Shown: positions 25,393 to 39,260 of the stretch, piece by piece
Numbering within the stretch: the stretch's first letter is position 1
Layout: each line of letters starts with the position of its first letter
DNA from: Dromaius novaehollandiae
Lineage: Eukaryota > Chordata > Aves > Casuariiformes > Dromaiidae
Length of the DNA stretch: 64,000 nt
Direction of reading: 5' to 3'
Assembly: GCF_036370855.1 (NCBI RefSeq)
Contig: NC_088102.1
Coordinates: 38,229,835-38,293,834 of the forward strand
Translations under genes and position numbers: made by a program
The notes under the pieces: generated by a model
The model's database searches: none
What the model saw: only the letters and a program-made list of their open reading frames with translations
What the model was told of the DNA's origin: nothing

Positions 25393-28300
25393 TAGTGTGT
25401 TACTCCACTAACCTTTTTTGGCTTCTCCTGCCACTGTCCTGTGTCTATTGCAGTTTGTTACACTTGCATAGGGTGGGTGTAAAATGCTATCAAATTCAAC
25501 AGTCATTTATATGCTAGTGTGAAGCTTTGTATTTGATCCTGGCAGAAGGCCTGGGCATTGTGGGATCAGAACAGCAATCCCCAGCCCCTGCAGCATTTTC
25601 AGAGAGCGCTCTGTGTGTCTGCAGCATGTGGTAGGATGCCCTAGCAGGAGGCTAAGTGCAGGTGCTCTAATATGGCTTTGCAGGAGTTCAAGCTACAATG
25701 TTGTTTTCAGTATTGTAGATAAGGTTTCATGGGTAGGTCCTGCACAATACTTTAATCTCTTTGTAACTGGGAACCCGTTTTGAGTATGTAGGTGCTATGT
25801 ATATAAAATTCAGATTCACGCAACACCTTTCCTCCCCCAGCCTGTGCTCTGTCTCGGGAGTCTCATTACCCAGTCTTTGGTGGTGGTGCCTAAGGAATCC
25901 ACTTGGATAGTGCCGAGGGTATTCTGTGGTCCCACTCCTGCAGGAGGTCTTGCTCCAATATCCGCCTTTTCCTCTCTGAGACTAGGGATCAGACCCAGTC
26001 AGCTGTTGAAGGAAAGCAAGAGGCTTAATTGTGGTGATGCTAACAGCATGAGTAAACAGGGTCAGCTGCTGCCTTGAGCTCTGAGTGTCACCTTGCTGCC
26101 TGTTGTGTAGCTGAAAACAGGGCTTCAGTTGGTCAAAAAGTGTCATCTAGTGAACTGTAAAGTTCAGCCCAGTGCTGCAAGGTTATGGCAAAGCAAGTGT
26201 CAGCAGCTTCCTGAGAAGGCCGCTGCTGCTGGACTGAGCTCTTGGAACATGTCCAACCGTTTTGTCAACGATGCAGCCATGAGTACTTCTGAAGAAAGCA
26301 GTGTTTGGCAGGCGCTCTGGTGTATGGTACTATTGCTGTGAGTAGAGCAAATGCTGCTTATCACATGCCCTCAAGAACCATCAAAGGAAGCGCAGACGTC
26401 TCCTATTACTGTTAAAACAAAAACCGAGTGCCGTATGGGCACTAGAAAGCATAGACCCATTGGCAGCAGAGCAAGATATGAATAATTCATTTCTCCGATG
26501 CCTCCTGTATGCTCCATCCACTTAGGCTGTTCAGGATGCTGTCTACCAGAGATGCAGACAGATCTGCTCCCAAACCAGTGGGGACACAGCCCTGCCTGCA
26601 GACTGGGATCACCACTCTGCTCAGTTTGTCCTTCGTGAAGCTGTGACTCCTGCACTGTTGTTGTGACATCCTTTAGGTCAGAAGTTTTATCATCCTTTTA
26701 TCAGAAGTAACATCATCCTGTGGGCTGTTGGTAGGAACTCTTGTAATACCAACAAAACCGGGATGTGTCCAGTAATGCCAGCCTGGAATTGGCTCTGAGG
26801 TCAAGGAAGCAAGCTAGGACCGAGACTAGAAGAACTGACTGCTCTGTCCCCTCTTGCAAAGAGGCGGCTGACTCTTCTGTGTAATAGTGGTTTGCTTTTG
26901 TAAGAGAATTCATACCGTGTCAGTCTGCTCCCGGCTCAGTCTTATCGAGAAGTCCAGGTTTCATCTGCTAAAAGTTCCCTGAGTACAGGTAGGATTTTTC
27001 TCTCCATGCAGAGTGATTTAATGTGTTTAAATGGATGTTTGACAACCTCTGTGAAATATGTAGTTTTTTGCAACTTATTTACTAGTGGGCATTTGTCCAT
27101 GTAATGGTTGGCAACTTCATTGGTCGCTGAAGTTGAGAGGCACGGAGGACTTACAGGGCTATAGAGACTGAATTCTCCTGTGATTGTCCCATGAACTGCT
27201 CTGAGGTCAGGCGAGAAGTGCACAGGGAGGTCAGTGTGAGAGAAGGCTTTGCTGAAGATTCATTCAGCAAATGCACATACGTAGTGACAAGGTTTTTTTT
27301 ATTCCTGTTTTGCTCTTTCCCTCTTGCTGGTCTGTGTGAAGATTTCTTCAGCCATTTCACATACCCAGGTTGCAGTATACATGCCATGTTGCAGACTTTT
27401 GAGCATTTTCCATCTTCCTTCTGCATCTTCCAGAGTTGCTCTTGGCTGTTAGGCTTTTGCTGAGAGACATTCTGATTTTTTAGTGTGGGAAAAGCCACCT
27501 GTAATTAGCAGCTGCTGCAGAAATGACAGGCTTCTTAAAGTGAAAGTTTAACCTTTGCATTTACAGCTGTCTTGTGATGCCCTCTCTCCCACTTGGAGAG
27601 CACTTCAAATGTTCCTCTTCAAAAAAAGCTTTCAGGAAAGGAGCTGAATGATCTTTTGGTCAAGAGAAGTCACTATAACTTGTGTCCAGAGGAGCTTTTG
27701 GCTTCTGATTTAAGCAAACTAGCTGGATTGCTCTAGAGTGAGCCTCCTTTGGAGTTGTCTTAGTCCAGAAGCTGAGGGAGACCTTGGATGGCAGACGAAG
27801 CTGAAATCCCTCACTTGTCAGCTTGTCAGACAGGGTTGGAACAGTCCCTGTTGAAAGGTGCAGTGGAAACATCCCAGAAGGCTGCCCAGCTGGGTTGAAA
27901 GGTTAGGGCAGGTTTCACAAAGAGGAAGAGGAAGAAGGTACCACAAAGGAGGAGGAAAGGCTTGGTCCTTAACCAGGTAAAATGTGTTTGTGGATGCTCC
28001 TGTGGTCTGGAAAAGAGTGAGAAGAGGATAGATTAGAAAAATGTGTTACTTACCAGTGAAAGAAGTAGAGAAACGGAGCAGGCTGTGGATTTGTGGTTTC
28101 CATAGTGATGTAACTGTGGAAACTGTTGTACTGCTGGGCTTTGCCACACTGCAGTTCATGGCTATAAGTATTCAACTCGCATGCTGGGGAAATGTAAATA
28201 TACATCAAACACAGAGATGGCTAAAAGTGCAACTGCATGTTCATGATTTATTGTCTGTTGCATTACCTGAACACGCGATGCTGGGAAGCCTGGCTCCCTC

Positions 28301-29006
28301 ATGGCTTATTTCTTCATCTGTTGATAATACCACAGTTCTTGCTACCAGTGAGTGATATGTTGACCTATTTTTTTTGCTTTCTTCTCTTCCCTATATACTT
28401 ACACGTTGTACATCACTATGATGTGGTGCATGAGCAGAAAGGAGTCTCTGCTCACCCACACTGATTTCAAATATGCACTGATCACAGAGTGTTTACCTAA
28501 CTCTTTCAGGACACACCAGCTGATCAGAGCACCACCCTGTGAAATTTGGACTCGTGTACTTCATGCTGTTCATAACTCTCACCTCAATTGTTTCTGTGGG
28601 CCACAAAAAAATGGGCTGCATGTGTCATTAAATCATGGTTTATTTTAATGGAGATTTCTGGAGGGTTTTAATAGTCAAAATATCTGACCTTTGGGGAATT
28701 TTTACATAGAGAGAGACCTAGTTGTGACTGTAAACAGTTGAATTTGAGAACACTTAAATCTGGCTTTCACAAGAAGCTGGTGTGCAGAGTTTTTCATCAT
28801 TGCAGCTAATGGATTATGAGTGGATCATGGAAGTGGAGGGAGAGAGCATGGGCAAGTGCAAATGTCAGATGCACATGTGCACACACATCAGACAATTATA
28901 CATATACCAGTCCTACACACCCATGTACGTAATCCAGTCTTTCTGTTTCAATTCACAGGCATTTGTGCCCATTTTAAAATCATTTGGGGTGGGGAAGACC
29001 AAAGCG

Positions 29007-29064
29007 TCCCCCCCCCCTTTTTTTTTTTCTTTCCCTCCTCTCTCTTCTTTCCTCCTTCCCTTTT
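29007..29064 (+). repeat. 58-base uninterrupted polypyrimidine tract
   Basis: From 29007 to 29064 every base is C or T, starting with 10 C (29008-29017) and 11 T (29018-29028), then CT-mixed blocks. Such homopyrimidine-homopurine DNA can adopt triplex structures. No gene is involved apart from the inferred intron. Confidence 0.8.
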
Positions 29065-29607
29065 ACTGGTACTGCTGCTGGATGCTTCTCTTGCTGTCTC
29101 TGTGAACAAAACTCCCTTACCTTGGGCATTTGTTTTGCTTGTCTGATGGATGTAATGGGTCATCTGTTCTCTTTATAGAAAGGAATGTTAATTATTTTCA
29201 GAAGGCTAATTAGGTTGCTAATGAGAAGCTGTACTGCAGTAATATTTCCTTTAATTACTCAGTCTTAAGTGCCGTATAGAACAGTTTATTGAACATACTG
29301 TTAAATACAAATGCTTGTATCTGTTTCAGAGGTGTACCTTCAGGCTCCCTGAAAGAAATGCTATGGTAAATTCAGGAATCCATGAGAGACAACTGAGCAA
29401 CTGAGACTGGTGCTGGGAGCCACGTAGTCATGCAGCCTCTTTGCCTCCATGTGAATTCGGTTCTTTTGCGAGTGAGTGACTGCAGTTGCTCTCTGTTTCA
29501 GTAACACTTGATGGCTTTCAGCAGTATCAGTGACCAGCTGTGCTACCTGCCAAACTAATCCATAGTTAGACCTAGCTCTCTCACTGAATAGTTTAGTCTA
29601 ATTAGCC

Positions 29608-29695
29608 AGATGGCAGCCAGAGGCACAGAGAGGTGGAGTGACTAGTCCAAGGTCATGCTGCAGATCAGTGGCAAACCTGCTAATAAAACTCAATG
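29608..29695 (+). mobile_element. MIR-like SINE relic (3' half)
   Basis: 'CCAGAGGCACAGAGAGGTGG' then 'AGTGACTAGTCCAAGGTCAT' closely follow MIR 'tgaggcacagagaggttaagtgacttgcccaaggtcacac', then 'ATCAGTGGCAAA' for 'agtggcagagc'. Confidence 0.55.
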
Positions 29696-32600
29696 TCTTA
29701 ATGAAACATGAGTGTTACGTTAGTGCAGCACACCATTTAGCTCCTCATATCTTCCTTAGGGCCAATGTAGTTCACTGCAAGACTTTCTTCAGCTGGCTTA
29801 TTGCTTCATAAGGCAGCACAGCTTCTCTACAACCTAACCCATGTGTCTCCTGCAGCACTGACATAGGAATGTCCTTTTGCTTCTCCATTTGAGTTCTGCC
29901 TGCAACTTGCTTCTCTCCTTTTTTCACCCTTAGTTGTAGAAACCTCAGTGCCTTTTAGATTTGCCATGAGAGAGCCACTGTTCTAGACGGTATTCTAGTT
30001 GTCTAGTTGTGGTAATCCCAGAATGACAAGTATTAGGGTGGATCTCCAGAATCCCCTGCTTCTCTGGGAAAGAGCTTCACCTTTTCTACAGCATCCTCTG
30101 TAGCCCAGTCCAAGACCTAAGACTTCGTCCTCGTCTCCCAAAGCATCTTCTGCTGTATTTCTGCTATGCTTATGGTCAGACTCCTGGATGCCGGCACACA
30201 CCATAGCTCTGCCAGGGAGGACGATGAAGGAAGGCTGCTGAATGGGGCCACTTCCAGGGATCAGAAGGAGCTACCTGTGCGCATATAATGATCATCATAG
30301 ACCCAATCAGAGGAGTGAGGATCTGTGTTGATATCATGGCTGCACTGCAAAGTATTGTACTGTGCTATTAAGATGTCTAAATTTGGGTGACCCTGAGAGT
30401 GGTTTAAGGCATAAAGTGAGAAATACTAGGGAAAATTATTTTCACCGTGGAGTAGCAAAGGTCACCTTCCAGTTCTCAAGTGTTTTCGAGAACAGATGTG
30501 CATTGCTAGAACAACCTGTCTGTGCTCTACGTATCTGCTACAGCTTTGGCTGAGGTGCATTGATTTAAAAATTAATTTTGCATATGCAGCATTTAAGTTA
30601 ACTTTGCACATCATTACAGCTGAAGGAATGCTGGGAGACAGAGAAGAGACAATGAAGCAGGTTTTTTAGCTGCAGCATATATGCAAGTCCTAGGTTAGTA
30701 CAGGCCTAAGTGCAAAGAGCATATTTGAAAAAAAGTCTAGGTAACTACCTGGGACACCTTCGCATTGGGATAAACTGTTGTGCAAGGCAGTGGAAATGGG
30801 ATTGTTTGGTATATGTCATAAGTTCGTTGCTGTATGTATCAAGACTAGTTACTCTGTGCAAGCATGCTCAGGCTGATACTTGTTAATTTCATCAATATTT
30901 TTCCTGTTTTAGTCCTGGTAGGAGCTAAAAACTTAAATTCTTACTTGTCCTACTGACGGTGCATTGCTGAAAATAGGCAGCACATTGCATTGCCTTCCCA
31001 TCGTATTTGATACCTGTTGATTGTCATAAAAGTCCTTACATGTTGCAGATGTGTGTACCTCTAGAAAAGAATGGGCAAAATGCCCGGAATGTGCCACTCC
31101 AGGACTATCAGTAAGAGATGCGTGATTTAGGCACAAAGATGACAGCGCTTAGGCATTTTATGTAAGCAGGGACAACATATGCTGCCTCTCTGGTTCCATT
31201 TGCCAAGGGTCACCTGATGCTCTATTTCTTGAGCAGATTTTAAAGATGGTTTAAAGAGAATTTGGGTTAATTCTTTTTTGACAGGTTTTTGGTGGCCAGT
31301 GTGAGCAGGATCAAACTGTTTCATTTAAAACTAAGGGATTCTATTCCAGTCTTATCACAAGACCATTTCCAACACAGAAAAGAAGTGGCATCTTTGTGCA
31401 GCTGGCCCTTCACCCAGAGGCATGAGGTGCCTACTGTTGCCCAAAAGAAAAACAAGATAAAGGAAAAAAATCTTCTTCTCTAGCTGTTAACTACAAAGCG
31501 AGCCTAAGGAGGCAAAGCTTGTAACTCGGGTACCCCTGTTAAGTGCCTGAAGTTCATGAATGAATTTGGGTCTGTGGGTAGGGTGGGAGAAATGTTTCCA
31601 TGAAATTCAAAAGCTGTTAAAATTGTGTCATACAAATGACTTGTTTGTTAGAATGGTACCATGTTGCGGCGTGAGGCAGACTTACTGGAGGCTGAATCTC
31701 AATGAACAAGTCTCTGTTAGACGCTTTTCAGTCAGTGTTCCTGAGGGCTCTGCACTGCACAAAGGAAGGATCAGCTCCTCACTGCTTAACTAACAACTAA
31801 CTATGCCTCCTAAGATAACAGAGTTGTTTAGAGTGTATCTTGAGCTTTTATCTTCAGGAGGTAGCAAAACAAAAAATGAGAACGTGAGTCAGAAGTTAAG
31901 GGCACCACAACTAGGAAAGAACTAGGTGGCAAGTCCCAGACAGAATATAGTCTGACCCTGGAAAAAACCCTGTTGTGTTCTGTATCTCTGTGACAGGTCA
32001 TTAAATGGGCAGGATACTTCTGTCACCCCTGTCCAGTACCATTCTGTCTAAATACAATAGGGCAGTTACATGGTGACTGGGTAAAGTGTTAGATTACAGT
32101 TCAATAGAAAGAAGTCAAGTGAGTTGCTGTTCGGTTAAAAGGCCTCTACAGCTGCATGAGAATCTGAAACGGCACTCACTTTTGTGATGTCTTTGTCCCG
32201 CTGCAGAGCATGGTGTTTTGTTTTTGTTTCTTCCCCTGGTTGTGCTTGTCAGGCCCCATGGGGAAACTGAGTCCTTCCTGCCAGGTGCTGAGCGTGGTAA
32301 GTTGCTCTGACAAGTCCACAGAAACTAGTGGACAGCTTGGTCCTTGAAAGAGAGACTAACAACGGGAGGTGTTAAGAAAGAACAGCGCTTCGTGGGTGGG
32401 AAGTAGTCTTCTGACCACTTCCTGCAATAAATTCCTGTCTGGGGTAAGTGGCTCTGTAGCACAGAGGCTGATAGATAGCATCTCTTTCAATTGTACTGCT
32501 GAGAGCGTATCATAGGATTTAGCCACTAGGCTGCCATGAGACTTCAGAAATAAGCCTCTCGTGGGAACCAAGTGAGGTATATTACAGCTCAGTACTGCCT

Positions 32601-35600
32601 TCTCTTCAAAAATCAAGTGCAATGTGGTTTGTAAGGAGAGGCAATATGTTTTGCTGGGTCAAGTGATATTGCTGGCGGGGGAAGGAGGGACCAGTGAGTT
32701 CCAGATACTCAGGTCATCTTTGGGCTTGAAGCTGTTTAAAATTGAGTGTCAGGTTTCTGTCTCTAATCTGACCAAAGTAATAAGATCAAAGTTACTGAGA
32801 GCACAGTCTGGCTCTCCTATTCTCCCTGGCGCAAGCATTTTCCTTGTGGAGCCTAGCACTGGGGAGAGGCTGTGAACATCGCAGTCCTGGCTATCAGGCA
32901 GAGTCACAGGGCCACCAACTTCTCCTTCTCTGCCCTTGTGTGCCCACATATTCCTGAGGCCCCTGTATGACCCTCAGAAATATTTCTGTGGTCGGTGAAA
33001 GGTACTGCCAGGACTGTCCAGAGAAACAGCTGTGCTTTTTTAAGTGAACAAAGTTCTGACAGTGGCAACATAAGCTTTCTGTGTTATACATCGACATAAG
33101 TGATCTGGTGCAGAAAGAGCAACTTCCAGAGGCAAGGAGGAGAATCCAGAGACAGCTGGCGTGTGGCCTCTCTTCCAAGGTGGCCAAGGATATGGGCCGA
33201 ACAGTGCCTGTGGTTAGATTATGAGGATGTGTGTGTTGGTGCAAGGTGCAAGGAATTCAATTGTTTTAACAACTTCTTTAGAAAGTTTTTTTCCCCCCCC
33301 TTTTCTATTTCACCTATAATGTTAGTGTTTGGGACAGATGGATGCAATGGCAAGATCTATCATTTTGGAGCCTCCACAGCAATATGTGCTGCTAGCCTAG
33401 GGCTGAGATGGCTGGAGACGGTACATAGGAGCCTTTCGCCTGCTGGTGAGAATTCCGTCAGGGTGCTAGTCAAATGAAAGCCATGCCCCACGGCAGCGCC
33501 GGGTTAGCGGGCATCGGTTTTAAAATAGGTGTCTTCCCTTTCTGTAAGGGCAAAACAGGTCAGTGCAGATGGTCCAGCTAGCTTCAGTCATTTTCTCTTC
33601 TGTCTGCTTGCAGAGACTGCTTCACTTTGGACAGAAGGGAGTGCCGAAATAGAGAAGCTCAGAGTGAACCCCTGCCTGTGCAGCAGAGTAGAATTTACTT
33701 TCCATAGAACTGTGTCTTATATCAGGGAAAGCTGTTACCAATGTAGCCTTCTAGGCAGAGTCATCTGAGACAAGAGATTGGTAGAGAAACAGTCCTGACT
33801 TACCTTGGCACCTTTTACCATAGGGGTTTTGTCAGCTGTCTGGCAGTGTTTGCAGTCAAGCATAAGAATCTTTTATTTTTCTCCTAGTGCTCTCAGAAGA
33901 TTATTTTCCGTAACAGATCAGCTTTTTGGTCCATATCCGACCTTGTCCCTCTTTCTCCTCTCATTCTTCTGTATTCCAGCAACTCTGTTTCCAAGCAAGA
34001 TTTGCAAAGAGCAAGTCTTTCCGAAGCACAGTGTGGCTCTGTATTGCCATGTTAACTCTGTCATTGAGCAAAACTCTGTTTCTTTACTCCAGCTGTACTG
34101 GTTCATCAAGCACTGGTGCAGCAAGATGATGTGGCAAATGTCCTTTTAGAATACCCAGCTGTCTTCTGATTTTCATGGCTAAACTGCTCCAGTTTACCTG
34201 CCACAAGTCTGTCTGGTCTCTGTTGCCCTCCTTGGCCATAGAGAGGCTTTTCATATGCCTGCCCAATCTCCTCTGATTTACATGCCTTGTCCGTACCTGA
34301 ATGTTGCATTTTAGCAATTGCTCAGCAGCTCAGCAATGAGAGAAAATAGCCTCTCTTTTCCAGGCTGTTTTTCATGCCCTTTTAGGGTTCCCAGGCAGGC
34401 TGTTTTGGAGGTTTCTATTAACTTGGGGCTGGCAGCCAGAAGCAGGGTATCCAACCATCCAGGAAATGTATCCACATTTTATCTTGTCACTGTAGTAGCT
34501 GCAGGGAGCTATTGATCTTCATTATTATCTGCTTAGGTGAAGCTAGTGATGAGGAAACAGTGATGAGGTTACCTCCCTGACATCTGCCCCCTGAAAGCTT
34601 CTACTACTAACATACTTACAATTTTACTTCTGCCTGTGCATTCTTCCTAGTTTCCCTCTACTGCACTAATCAGGATCTTTCCATCCTGCTCCTTTTAGAT
34701 CTATCTTCTGTTCTTATCTTGCAAGGTTTTCTCAAAATTATTCTCTCCAGCTTTTCGTCTCTTTCAGTGCTTTGGTTCCCTCCTCCTAGAGGAGCCAACA
34801 CAAAACCTGGAGTAATTTTAAGAACCATGCAAGAAAACCTCTCCTCTTTCCACTGAGGCAAATGTGTATGTAGGGTCAAATTCAAGTCTCTGTTTATCAC
34901 TGTACGTTGACCTATAGGGACTGTGCCATCCTTCTTCCATCTTCTCTGTGGATTAATAGGTGATAGGAATGAAGAGGTGAGTAGTATTTTTACCTCCTTG
35001 CTGAGATTAGGATTAGAATTAGCAGTTCTTAAGCTTCCACCTTAAAAGGAAAAATCCTTAATTCCCTTTTCAGGTGTTTTTCAAGTAGCTGGTATTAACG
35101 TGATGCAGTTACTTCTCCTTCAGGAGTGGTGGAATTTGTTAGGAGCTATTCACAAGAGATGGTTTAGAATTTTTCGGAAGCCTAAACGTGTACATCAGGT
35201 CTGGCACAGGGGATGAATAAGAACAGGGTCTCAGCAAGTACCATAGCCATGTACTACTAGATCTTCAAAGCAGTCTGAAGCTGTGGTACTGCTTTATTTC
35301 ATGAACTGGGCTGCCCTGTGCTATAAAAGATGAATTCCTGGACTCTAGACATTCAGAAACAGCTGATGTTACCCCGTCCACATACATGTAGACTTTTCTG
35401 TCCTATCTTAAGAAACCTAACATCTTTTATTTATGTTGACTAATAAAAAATAGGCTAGTTTTGAAAATGCTGTCCTGTGTCAGTGCAATGAATCTGTTTG
35501 CTGGTTTTACCAAGGAGACTGTTCAATAGAGTCTAACCTTATTTGGACTTACTGCAGCCCCAAAAGGAAATGTAGGTCCTAAACTCAAAACTAAAGATAG

Positions 35601-38600
35601 TAGAGCTACAAGACTGTTCTATGCAAAATTGCATATTTGTGTAGGCATATGGAAGAAAGATACAGACTAATATTAAATGGATCCACTTTCAGAGAGGTTG
35701 TATAAAGGTTCAAACTGAGCATCCCCTGTGAAGCCATGATAAATGATTGGCAGGCTGCATGTAGGAATCCTGAATGCAATAGTAGTGTTCGTGAAAGATG
35801 ACTTCAGCAGAAAAATGAGTATAATCAGAGAAAAAAAATTATGGACAAAGTTGCTTCCCCTAGAGGGGAAGAAAAGGCAAATAAGTAAAACATGCTTCCT
35901 GGAATGGTGGGCAGAAATACACTGGCAAATACTAGTTCTGCAGGGAGCACAAATGTTGATTTATTCTTTTATTTAAAAGAGAGTATGAGTGGTCCACCTT
36001 TGAGAAGTCCGATTTCAATTGTTTTTTCTTGTTGGAAAGCTCTCTTTGGTGCTACCTTCCTGGGAAAGAAAGCACATAAACAGATGAATAAATCTGATTT
36101 GAGAGGAATCATAAACCACTATATGTTAGAAGTTTATGGTGGATCTGATGCTTCAGGTTTACAAGAGAGAAAAACGTGGGGCATGCGTAAAACATGAAGA
36201 TGATGTGTATGTAGCTGTAACCCAAATGGTAGGCTTCCTGGTACCTTGAGGAAATAAAGCACTGAAAATGTAAGCTGCGTTTTGCAAAGATGCAAATGAC
36301 AATGAAGTGCCCAATACAAAGGAGGAACATGCCTGCTGTGCGGGAAATAGGGCCTAAAACCTAAGATTTTGGCAACTTACTCCAGACAGAAAAATAACTA
36401 TTCTGTGAAGACAGATATACCTGAGTGATAGCAGTTACAGGCTGCTCACTGTTCTTTCTAAATTGAAATAAACCTGAATGATAGAGAATAAAATTCACTG
36501 AGTTTATAAAGGCTTGTGTACTTAAGAAGAATACAAGGAGAAGGAAAGAGTTCTCTACAGCTGTACCTATACCAAGAATTTTTAGGAACTGACATCGTAT
36601 TCTCCAATAAATAAAACCCACAAAGTTAGCTGCTCCTACTTTACCTGTGGCAAACTAGGAGAGGGTGTCTTGGATCTGTCAACACGCTGCTGCTCTTCAC
36701 AGATTTAAGTGACCTGGATTGTGCCATAGTATGAGCAGGGCTAGGAATTTAGATATTCCTACCTCAGTGCTTTGCTCATAAGGCTCTTTTGTGCCAAGCT
36801 TCATTTATGTGAAACGTGTTTGGATTTTTTGTTGCTCTTATTGCCAAGCCTGGCTTTCCTCTGTTGCATGCTGATTCTGGCTTGTTCCTGCAAAGTGTTC
36901 AGAAGAGCTGGGCTAAGCATATTTATTTGTTACTGTAGAACTGATACTGACCTCTAAGTTGTCCAAATCAATTTGTTATTGTAGGGTTGCTCATCAGGAG
37001 TGGACTGTTGTTAATTGCTTTTCATCATGGTTCAGAAAGATGATTGTGGGCATTTGCTAAGAAAAGGAAACCTTTTCACAAAAGAACTGTCTGAATTTCC
37101 AAACAGCTTTAAGAAATCATGTAAGATAGGTGATGCTGATAATGTTCTGCCCTTAGTGTTGTCTCCCCTTTAAGTCTGCTGGCTCTCTGGTGCCATTGGA
37201 AAGATACTGGTTATGGCAAGATGTTGTATAGTCACAGCATGTTCTCAGGATGAATTCTCTCTCTACATTCATTGCTCTGTTTTGGGTTGTTTTTTTACTA
37301 GTAAGCTGTGATGTGCATTATGTTCTTTGAATGTCAGATTTGATTCAATCAGCTAATACAACATGTAAGCTCAAGCTTTCAAAAATAGCCATGCGTTTTT
37401 CCACTGTACTTGAATGCACAGTCTGACTCCCAGGGCCCCAACCCTCAGGAACTCTGGAGTCGCACTGTTCCCCAGCAGGAAAGTATGGATGCTCAGACCT
37501 AGGCCTTAAGTTACGGACTGCGAATTTCTGGCAGCTTTTGAAGAACTCTTAAAGCTCAATTCTGTTCTCACTGTAGAAAATTAAGTTAACCTGGGCTGAT
37601 GCTAAAGGTTTATTTTAAGATGAAGGTGAGTCCAGCAGTTGAAGCCCCAAACTGGAGTAAAGCTGATACAGATTTTCAAGGCGTGCTGTGCCTCCTTCTA
37701 GCGTGCAGTCTGCCTGGGGACAGACCTTCCTTAGCACTGGCCTCCAGCTCTGTGCTGTTAATGGGAAGCTCTGCCTGCAGCTATGGTGAGTTCCTGGCTT
37801 CAGAGCCTCTGCTCCTTGCTGGGGCTGCTTCAGAGGCACTTGGACCCTTGCTGGACACTTGCTTGTTTTGGAGCTGTAGTGTCAGGAAACACTGAGGACT
37901 CAGAGCAGCTTTCCCAAAGAAGGGAGGACAGCAGCTAAGGCATGGAAGTGGTCTAGCAACAGGTTTTGGGGAGGACATGACGTTACCTGAAAAAGATGTT
38001 GGGGAGATTCTGCGATAATAGTTTAATTGCAGTACTGTCTTTTTTAGATGCCAAGTTTGAACTCGGCCATTTTTCACAGGTTTGTCATGTGAATCTGCTG
38101 CTTGCTTGACTCTTGAGAGGTCTTAACTTATGTCAGGCACATAGGAAGCATCTGTCTTGGTCGCTGTAAGTACAGAGCTTCTGTCTTAATTTGCCCTCAG
38201 GTTAGAGTGGTTGCTGTGGGCTAAGGTCCATTCTCCTAGTAACCTGACAAAATGTGTGGGGCAGGGAATGGGAAGTCTCAGCTTTCTGCATTTCCACTGC
38301 CATTCATGAGATCCCATTAGTCTGAAAAACTATTTTTTATGTGAACAGTATATTCATGTTTTCTCTTTGTTCTCTGAAAAGCCTCCTCCAACACCCTCTC
38401 TAGCACTCCCCTCCCAAGCAAATCCGGCGTTTCTCCTCCTCATTGTGAATGGTGCCTTCTGGGCAGCCCACACACAGAGATGTTCCTGATAAGTACTACA
38501 CATCCTCATCCCTTTGGCTTAGTTTGGTAATTGGATTCATTTAATCTTCTTTTGTCGTCATTCTGTTTTAGTGTATCCCAATTCTCTTTGGGACAGATTT

Positions 38601-39167
38601 GAAAGATGGGCAGGGATCAGAGGCTGCCAGTAGGTACAGAATGAACTGGGCAAAGGAACCAGGAGTGGCTGGGAAATGATGCTCCTTGCCAGGGGAAGGA
38701 GGCAGAGCATAAATGAGGGGAAAACACAGATTAAAAATGGTCTGTGCTCACTCAAAATACACTGTGCGTTGGTTGAACTCTGAGGAAGGGAAAGAACATA
38801 CACCCTAATGGAGTTAGAGTCCAGAGAGAGCAGCAGCAAGGACAGATTAGTACATCCAGAACTGATCAAAATCCCAGAGCTCCAGAACCATTCTGAAAGT
38901 GCTAGGAGTAAAGAATGTACGTCAAGTCTATATTCAGAGACAGCTGCCTGTGGTGCACTTTTAACATTCATTGCAAAGCTTGATTAATCTATTTGCTGGA
39001 ACTATTCCACACTTCAGTACAGCTGAAATTCTATTTTCTAAGCCACAGTTAATTGAGGCACTCAGTTACCTGAAGGATGAATATCTCCTCAGAGTTATGA
39101 CTTCAGCACATAAGTACTGCTGAGACTTTAGTACATAAATCTTTAAACACTAATGAACTAATGTCTT

Positions 39168-39260
39168 GGGGCCAAATTCAGCACTGGTGTTCTGCAAATC
39201 TTTATTTCTAATGGTTTGTGTAAGATTTATATGAAAATATTGAAGCCAGATTTGCAGCAC
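39168..39260 (+). mobile_element. Possible MITE-like palindromic repeat relic
   Basis: 'GGGGCCAAATTCAGCACTGG' followed by TGT matches the terminus of a palindromic non-autonomous repeat that I remember as common in reptile and bird genomes ('gggccaaattca.cactggtgtaac'). The opposite end is much eroded, so the family is uncertain. Confidence 0.4.

Noticed and set aside
38558..38971. 137-codon minus-strand ORF inside the inferred intron
   Set aside because: Hydrophobic/serine-rich composition without domain structure and no CpG island or splice context; judged chance.
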